From the NCBI RefSeq assembly GCF_900112205.1, contig NZ_FOKW01000003.1, forward strand, positions 1 to 64,000: a DNA stretch of 64,000 nucleotides, read 5' to 3'. The notes beneath the pieces were generated by a model that did not search any database, was not told the DNA's origin, and saw only the letters and a program-made list of their open reading frames with translations. Source of the DNA: Natronobacterium haloterrestre (lineage in GTDB: Archaea; Halobacteriota; Halobacteria; Halobacteriales; Natrialbaceae). Made by a program: the position numbers and the translations under genes. Below, piece by piece: positions 61,182 to 64,000 of this stretch (positions within the stretch are counted from its first letter, which is position 1; the number at the start of each line of letters is the position of its first letter).

Positions 61182-61676
61182 TCATGCTCTGTGCTCCATG
61201 ATCTCGGTGACCTCTTCGACGCCCTCCTTCTCTTCCTCCCGAATGCCGTACAACGTGTCGAGAAGCCGGTCCTCGTCAAGGCTGTAGTCGGCGTCGGAGG
61301 CCTCGATCGCGTCGATGAGGTCGTCGTAGAACTTGTAGGCAGTCTCCTCGTTGGCCAACTGGTCGTAGAGGACGCCGTCCGTGTCCTCGGGCGGCCCGTA
61401 CTGGGCGTCGACCAGGGCGTTTATCTCTTCGTAGGCGACCGTCTCGGCGTCGAGATCGTCGATCAGCGCCTCGAGTCGCTCGCGGTGTTCGGCCGACTCC
61501 TCGCTGGCCTCGACGAGCAACTCCCGCACCTCCTCGTGGACGTCCGCACGCTCTTCCGGCGAGAGCGAATCGAGGTGGTGGGCGGCGCGTGACTCGACGA
61601 CCTCCTCCAGCACGACCCCGATCTGGAGCAACCGGGCAAGCTGGTGGTCGCTCGAGACGCGCTGTCCCAGACTCAT
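61182..61676 (-). CDS. Ferritin-like/rubrerythrin-type domain protein
   Basis: The 164-residue protein is all-helical. It contains ExxH-type pairs in EEVVESRAAHHLDSL and EASEESAEHRERLEAL, and Glu-rich later helices (ANEETAYKFYDDLIDAI), the spacing of ferritin-like four-helix bundles with a di-iron site. It may store or detoxify iron. ATG 61676 starts MSLGQRVSSDHQLARLL. Its neighbours are the DtxR-type regulator and the Suf genes, all on one strand, fitting an iron theme. Confidence 0.6.
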   Translation of the reverse strand: MSLGQRVSSDHQLARLLQIGVVLEEVVESRAAHHLDSLSPEERADVHEEVRELLVEASEESAEHRERLEALIDDLDAETVAYEEINALVDAQYGPPEDTDGVLYDQLANEETAYKFYDDLIDAIEASDADYSLDEDRLLDTLYGIREEEKEGVEEVTEIMEHRA

Positions 61677-61872
61677 ATCTGCACAAGAGAGCCGGTGGCA
61701 CTTAGTCGTCCCGGAGCGTGGTTTCGGGGATCGAGAGATACTCGGCAATGGAAAGACGAACGCGGGAGACGGAACTCCGGGTCTGGGATTCGGGGAGAGA
61801 AGCGAAACGAGGGAAACGGAACCGAGAGTTGAGAGGAGAGACGAGAACGGAGACGGGAGTCGAGTCGTTCCG
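61677..61872. other. Purine-rich spacer between sufD and ferritin-like gene
   Basis: About 195 bp. From about 61733 to 61860 the plus strand is almost all A and G, so the transcript of the minus strand would be pyrimidine-rich after sufD, which could serve as terminator. No gene. Confidence 0.4.
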
Positions 61873-63090
61873 TCAGTCCCGCTGGCGGAGACGAGCCGCG
61901 ACCAGTTCCTCGAGGTCGTCACGAAGCTCGTCGACGTCGATCTCCTCGAGGACGGGCACGAAGAAGCCCTCGACGAGCATGTTGCGCGCGGAGCGGGGAT
62001 CGAGGCCGCGGGAGGTCATGTACAGCAGGTCCTCCTGGTCGATCTGGCCGACCGTCGCCGAGTGGCTGGCCTCGGTGTCGTGGTTGTTGATGATCAGCTT
62101 CGGCGAGGCGTCGGCTTCGCTCTCGTCGGAGAGCATCAGCGTGTTCTCACGCTGGTAGGAGCTGGTGTCCCAGGCGTCCTTGCCGACGTCCTGGACCCCC
62201 TCGTAGACCGAGCGGGCGACGTCGTCGGTGACGCCACGGGTCACCAGATCCGCCGTGGTGTGCTCGGCGCGGTGCCAGACCTTCGCGTCGAGGTCGAAGT
62301 GCTGGTCGTTGTGGCCGTAGAAAGCCCCGACGATCTGGGTTTCGGAGGAGTCGCCGTTGAGCTCCGTCGAGACCTCGGTCTTCGTGAGCTGCGTGCCGAG
62401 GTTGGCCTCGATCCAGTCGATCGTCGCGTAGGTGTCGGCGTCGCCGCGCTTGACGGTGAAGTTGTAGGCGTCCTCCGAGAGGTTCTGGAGGCTGCCGTAC
62501 TGGACGCGGCTGTTCTCGCCGGCGACGACCTCGACGATCCCGCTGTAGTACTGCTCGTCTTGCTTCTCGCCGGTCGACTGTCGCTCGAGGATGGTGACCG
62601 ACGAGGACTCCTCGGTGACGACGAGCGTGTAGTTGAACAGCGAGCGGGAGTTCTGCTCGGTGCGGATCGTGACGTCCTCGGCGTCGACGCCCTCGGGGAC
62701 GTAGACGACGGTCCCGGTGCTAAACAGCGCCGTCGACAGCGCCGTCAGATAGTTCTCCTGGGGATCGACGACGGAGCCGAACTGCTCGCGGATGAGGTCC
62801 TCGTGCTCGGCGACTGCCTCGGACCACGGAAGGACCTCGGCCTCGTCGGGACCGACCTGGTCTTTGTCCTCGGCCGCGTTCAGCGGGTCCACGAGCGACT
62901 CGAAGTCGAGTTCGTGGAGGTTCGTCCAGTCGCGACCCGGCGTCCGGATGACGTCGGGCATGTCGAGGTCCTCGAGGGCCTCGAGGGCCTCGAGACGGGT
63001 CTCCGTGAGCCACTCGGGCTCGTCCAAGTTCCCGCTGATTTCGCGTACCTGTTCCTCCGTCAGATTGGCGTGTACCTGCGTCGTGCTCAT
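61873..63090 (-). CDS. sufD: Fe-S cluster assembly protein SufD
   Basis: The 405-residue protein has the SufBD beta-helix (YYSGIVEVVAGENSRVQYGS, GAFYGHNDQHFDLDAKVWH) and the conserved C-terminal ASHSATVGQIDQEDLLYMTS followed by RGLDPRSARNMLVEGF. It is part of the SufBC2D scaffold that builds Fe-S clusters. ATG 63090 opens MSTTQVHANLTEEQV. Its start is 2 bp from the sufB stop, in one operon. Confidence 0.92.
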   Translation of the reverse strand: MSTTQVHANLTEEQVREISGNLDEPEWLTETRLEALEALEDLDMPDVIRTPGRDWTNLHELDFESLVDPLNAAEDKDQVGPDEAEVLPWSEAVAEHEDLIREQFGSVVDPQENYLTALSTALFSTGTVVYVPEGVDAEDVTIRTEQNSRSLFNYTLVVTEESSSVTILERQSTGEKQDEQYYSGIVEVVAGENSRVQYGSLQNLSEDAYNFTVKRGDADTYATIDWIEANLGTQLTKTEVSTELNGDSSETQIVGAFYGHNDQHFDLDAKVWHRAEHTTADLVTRGVTDDVARSVYEGVQDVGKDAWDTSSYQRENTLMLSDESEADASPKLIINNHDTEASHSATVGQIDQEDLLYMTSRGLDPRSARNMLVEGFFVPVLEEIDVDELRDDLEELVAARLRQRD

Positions 63091-63091
63091 A

Positions 63092-64000
63092 TTATCCGAG
63101 GCTTCCCTCCATCTCGAGTTCGATGAGGCGGTTGAGTTCGACCGCGTACTCGATCGGCAGTTCCTCCGTGATCGGTTCGATGAAGCCGGCGACGATCATC
63201 TTCTTGGCGTCGTCGTCGTCCAGTCCGCGCGACTGGAGGTAGAAGATGTCCTCGTCGCCGATCTTGCCGACGGTCGCCTCGTGAGCGACGTCGACTTTCG
63301 ACTCCTCGATCTCCATGTACGGCATGGTGTCCGAGGTGGACTCGTTGTCGAACATCAAGGCGTCACACTCCACCGCGGTGGAGGAGTTCTCGGCGCCGTC
63401 GGCGATGTGGACGAGGCCGCGGTAGTTGGTGCGGCCGCCGTCCTTGGAGATCGACTTGGACTCGATGGTCGAACTCGTGTCGGGCGCGTTGTGGTAGACC
63501 TTCGCGCCGGTGTCGATGTCCTGACCCTCGCCCGCGAAGGCGATGGTGATGTGGGTGTCGGTCGCGCCGCGACCCTTGAGGATCGAGCACGGGTAGAGCA
63601 TGGTGGCCTTCGAGCCCATCGAGCCCGAAACCCACTCCATGGTACCGTTCTCTTCGACGATGGCACGCTTGGTGTTGAGGTTGAAGGTGTTCTTCGACCA
63701 GTTCTGCACCGTGGAGTACTGGACGTGGGCGTCCTCCTTGACGAAGACTTCCACTCCTCCGCTGTGGAGGTTGTGGGTGCCGTACTTGGGCGCGGAACAG
63801 CCCTCGATGTAGTGGACCTCGCTACCGGGTTCGGCGATGATCAGCGTGTGCTCGAACTGGCCCATCCCTTCCGAGTTCATCCGGAAGTACGCCTGGACGG
63901 GCATCTCGACGGTGACGTCCTCGGGGACGTAGACGAACGAGCCGCCGGACCAGACGGCGCCGTGCAGCGCGGCGAACTTGTTGTCGCTCGGGGGGACGCA
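63092..64000 (-). CDS. sufB: Fe-S cluster assembly protein SufB (C-terminal part)
   Basis: The 5' end lies beyond the window; about 302 residues are visible. Motifs are WSGGSFVYVPEDV, EPGSEVHYIEGCSAPKYG, NTFNLNTKRAIVEENGTMEW and HEATVGKIGDEDIFYLQSRG. SufB carries the nascent Fe-S cluster with SufC and SufD. The Cys in EGCSAP is a conserved SufB residue. Usually sufC lies upstream. Confidence 0.93.
   Translation of the reverse strand, partial: CVPPSDNKFAALHGAVWSGGSFVYVPEDVTVEMPVQAYFRMNSEGMGQFEHTLIIAEPGSEVHYIEGCSAPKYGTHNLHSGGVEVFVKEDAHVQYSTVQNWSKNTFNLNTKRAIVEENGTMEWVSGSMGSKATMLYPCSILKGRGATDTHITIAFAGEGQDIDTGAKVYHNAPDTSSTIESKSISKDGGRTNYRGLVHIADGAENSSTAVECDALMFDNESTSDTMPYMEIEESKVDVAHEATVGKIGDEDIFYLQSRGLDDDDAKKMIVAGFIEPITEELPIEYAVELNRLIELEMEGSLG

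Noticed and set aside
61041-61592. A plus-strand frame starting with Arg-Val repeats
   Set aside because: The Arg-Val run is the translated hexamer array, and the rest is antisense to the ferritin-like gene.

Overview
The window is haloarchaeal DNA. It is GC-rich, its proteins are very acidic, many genes look leaderless with a TATA-like box about 25-30 bp upstream, and Tat-type lipoprotein signals, bat-type HTH regulators, KEOPS, archaeal ribosomal proteins (S15, S3Ae), Pth2, THI4 and halocyanin-like cupredoxins are all present. The frequent CTCGAG and codon style suggest Natrialbales (inference). No rRNA and no CRISPR array were seen; one tRNA-Ala(GGC) is present.

Positions 1 to about 11,900 look like most of an integrated pleolipovirus-like provirus whose left end lies outside the window. 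In order it holds the tail of an upstream gene; an AbrB-like small regulator; a four-helix membrane protein (VP3-like); two consecutive exported, C-terminally anchored surface proteins (the second a 626-residue Tat-signal spike candidate); an unlisted 44-residue membrane peptide; a large membrane protein; a P-loop NTPase; two tandem paralogues sharing an N-terminal module; a winged-helix protein; a 49-bp tandem repeat resembling an origin element; a small minus-strand gene; a long imperfect inverted repeat; a serine recombinase; a phiH1-type repressor; a zinc-ribbon protein; and a tyrosine integrase. The striking unexplained feature is an asymmetric heptamer, TTACCAA, found 18 times on both strands between 234 and 9232, mostly in clusters of two or three, and not found by eye in the rest of the window.

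From 12.1 to 36.9 kb the host chromosome carries a Vps62-like lipoprotein, bat-type regulators, an alpha/beta hydrolase, a sulfur-handling cluster (permease with YHS domains, MFS carrier, rhodanese-metallo-beta-lactamase fusion, divergent regulator with a perfect 20-bp palindrome between them, DsrE protein), aroA, a cupin, a putative metalloprotease, a LolA-like lipoprotein, an FAD oxidoreductase, an M24 peptidase, TyrA, an Rsm22-type methyltransferase, SurE and a SelW-like protein. Two decayed gene remnants (DUF4188-like, FG-GAP) and a 12-copy 16-bp minisatellite lie between them.

From 37 to 49.4 kb come housekeeping genes: tRNA-Ala, the rpsO / RecJ-like / pcc1 / rps3ae operon, truD, pth2, dcd, a DsbA-like protein, the thiamine regulator thiR, a methyltransferase and a thioesterase. 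From 49.4 to 64 kb lie an epimerase, two cupredoxins (one behind a DtxR-type operator), thi4, archaetidylserine synthase, a HEAT-repeat protein, a PAS histidine kinase, a phospholipase D-like protein, a repeat-rich membrane protein, a DtxR-family metal regulator with a hexanucleotide tract upstream, a ferritin-like protein and sufD-sufB. The DtxR gene, the DtxR box, the ferritin-like gene and the Suf genes suggest an iron-homeostasis neighbourhood.
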